Positions 63,111 through 64,000 of a DNA stretch of 64,000 nucleotides are shown here, one piece after another. The stretch is from Dyadobacter sp. CY261. GTDB taxonomy: Bacteria; Bacteroidota; Bacteroidia; Cytophagales; Spirosomataceae. The stretch covers positions 744,001-808,000 of the forward strand of contig NZ_JAKCPW010000001.1 of NCBI RefSeq assembly GCF_021440085.1, given 5' to 3'. Under the pieces are notes generated by a model that did not search any database, had not been told where the DNA came from, and saw only the letters and a list, made by a program, of their open reading frames with translations. The translations under genes were made by a program, and so were the position numbers. Position 1 is the stretch's first letter. The number at the start of each line of letters is the position of its first letter.

Positions 63111-63829
63111 GAGGCAGTGTCGACGGGTTGGTTGGATCTGGTTATACTGGCGGAACCCCATTGCCTGGCACCGCATGCGGAACATTGCTGCGCACGGTCG
63201 TGGTCGTCGGGGACATGGCCGCAGTTGGCACATGCAATGCTGTTTTCCAGCGGAATTTGCTGGAAATCGGATATCGATTCGTCATCGGGGGGGAATAGTA
63301 TCAGGCCCGGCCTGGGCTCCGCCGCCTCAAAAATACTGAACAACCCACAGGCTTCGAGATAAACGCGGTCGACATCGCCCAGGTTGAAAATGTGCTCATT
63401 GCGGATGGCCGCAAAGAGCTGCTGGCGTGAAACCTTTGTTTTTTCCAGCTCGTCCATCTGCATGACGCCGTTTTTGACCAGGATGCTCATTTTACCCTGG
63501 GTTACTTGCTCAAAGCGCTTGCTTTTATATTCGAAGAAATAGATGGCTCGCTGGAACAGCAGTGCGCATATCAGGATCATCGTACAAAGTAGTAGGCCGC
63601 TTTGGGGCGTTTGCATTCCCGGCGACACAATCGCACCGAGCGTAATCATCACGGCCAGCTCCGATATTGTCAGCTGGGCGCCCATTCGTTTGCCCATCAA
63701 CCTTACGACAATAAGTAGCGCAACGTACATTATAAATGTTCGGAGGAGAACTTCGACCTGGAAAATTACCGGGGTTTCCCCAAAAAGGATCCGGTACCAG
63801 TCACCGGGGATAAGATCCTGCTTTTTCAT
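63107..63829 (-). CDS. DUF421/YetF-family membrane protein with C-terminal zinc ribbon (paralogue)
   Basis: 240 residues. Same plan as its downstream neighbour: GDWYRILFGETPVIFQVEVL, three helices with VVRLMGKRMGAQLTISELAV, then EQVTQGKMSILVKNGVMQMD and IRNEHIFNLGDVDRVYLEA. A zinc-ribbon pair CANCG and CSACG lies near the end. The two genes arose by tandem duplication and are translationally coupled. They may form a hetero-oligomer. Function unknown beyond the family. Confidence 0.87.
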   Translation of the reverse strand: MKKQDLIPGDWYRILFGETPVIFQVEVLLRTFIMYVALLIVVRLMGKRMGAQLTISELAVMITLGAIVSPGMQTPQSGLLLCTMILICALLFQRAIYFFEYKSKRFEQVTQGKMSILVKNGVMQMDELEKTKVSRQQLFAAIRNEHIFNLGDVDRVYLEACGLFSIFEAAEPRPGLILFPPDDESISDFQQIPLENSIACANCGHVPDDHDRAQQCSACGARQWGSASITRSNQPVDTAS

Positions 63830-63865
63830 CGCAAGGTCAGATAGGTGTGGGGATGGCTTGAAAAA

Positions 63866-64000
63866 TTACTGATAGGAGACCCGGTAAACGACGCCGTTGG
63901 TATCATCGGAAAACAGCAGCGATCCGTCCTTATGCACGGTAAGCCCCACAAGCCGTCCGAAATGTGCCCGGTTGTTATCGACGATGAATCCGCTGACAAA
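63866..64000 (-). CDS. C-terminal end of a PQQ-type sugar/sorbosone dehydrogenase-like protein
   Basis: Only the last 44 residues lie in the window, running off the right edge. HFGRLVGLTVHKDGSLLFSD followed by TNGVVYRVSYQ matches the final propeller blade of L-sorbosone dehydrogenase/PQQ-dependent glucose dehydrogenase-like proteins, which are exported. The stop TAA is at 63866-63868, 37 bases before the DUF421 start, so it may lead that operon. Confidence 0.7.
   Translation of the reverse strand, partial: FVSGFIVDNNRAHFGRLVGLTVHKDGSLLFSDDTNGVVYRVSYQ

Overview
The window looks like a chromosomal segment of a Bacteroidota bacterium, order Cytophagales. A Dyadobacter-like organism is my best guess, but that is inference. 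The signs are two SusC/SusD nutrient-uptake pairs, a very large secreted protease with a type IX secretion C-terminal sorting domain, many LytS/LytTR regulators, a two-component sensor with a periplasmic propeller and Y_Y_Y region, and promoters of the TTTG-N19-TAnnTTTG type in place of sigma70 boxes. Shine-Dalgarno sequences are mostly absent. G+C looks close to 50%. I see no rRNA, tRNA, CRISPR array, insertion sequence or prophage.

Layout. 1-5215: regulatory block with a partial LytS kinase, an ECF sigma factor, a LytTR response regulator with two LytS-type partners (one with a degenerate ATP-binding domain) and a stand-alone LytTR protein. 5293-10827: fabH, an OmpA-like and a TonB-like gene, a decayed RhuM-type fragment, a GNAT, a 49-residue membrane peptide, and an SDR divergent from an HxlR regulator. 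10833-18478: NarL-type regulator with a 1028-residue sensor kinase, AraC regulator, GH28 pectinase-like enzyme and a Tat-exported alpha/beta hydrolase. 19088-31970: two SusCD systems separated by a DoxX-like protein, a membrane protein with an HTH-like cytoplasmic domain and a mini-FecR-like gene. 32198-41543: histone-deacetylase-family enzyme, erythromycin-esterase-like protein, S8 protease and a beta-lactamase-fold serine hydrolase.

41650-50802 is the most remarkable region. Seven tightly overlapping genes encode a class I-type HMG-CoA reductase, a UbiA prenyltransferase, a PEP-synthase/rifampicin-phosphotransferase-like enzyme, a DUF3419 (BtaA-like) aminocarboxypropyl transferase, a phytol/dolichol-kinase-like membrane protein, a GNAT-like protein and an OleC-like AMP-forming ligase. 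I do not recognise this combination. It reads as a pathway for an unusual isoprenoid-containing or homoserine-ether lipid.

50842-64000: katG with a well-formed OxyR-type operator and promoter, a Crp-family regulator with an NAD-epimerase-like gene, a MACPF (perforin-like) protein lacking a signal peptide, a glycosyltransferase, several small lipoproteins and secreted proteins, a duplicated DUF6766 protein, a secreted GH13 enzyme, two tandem DUF421 (YetF) proteins with C-terminal zinc ribbons, and the end of a PQQ-type sugar dehydrogenase. Most operons end in recognisable hairpin terminators.
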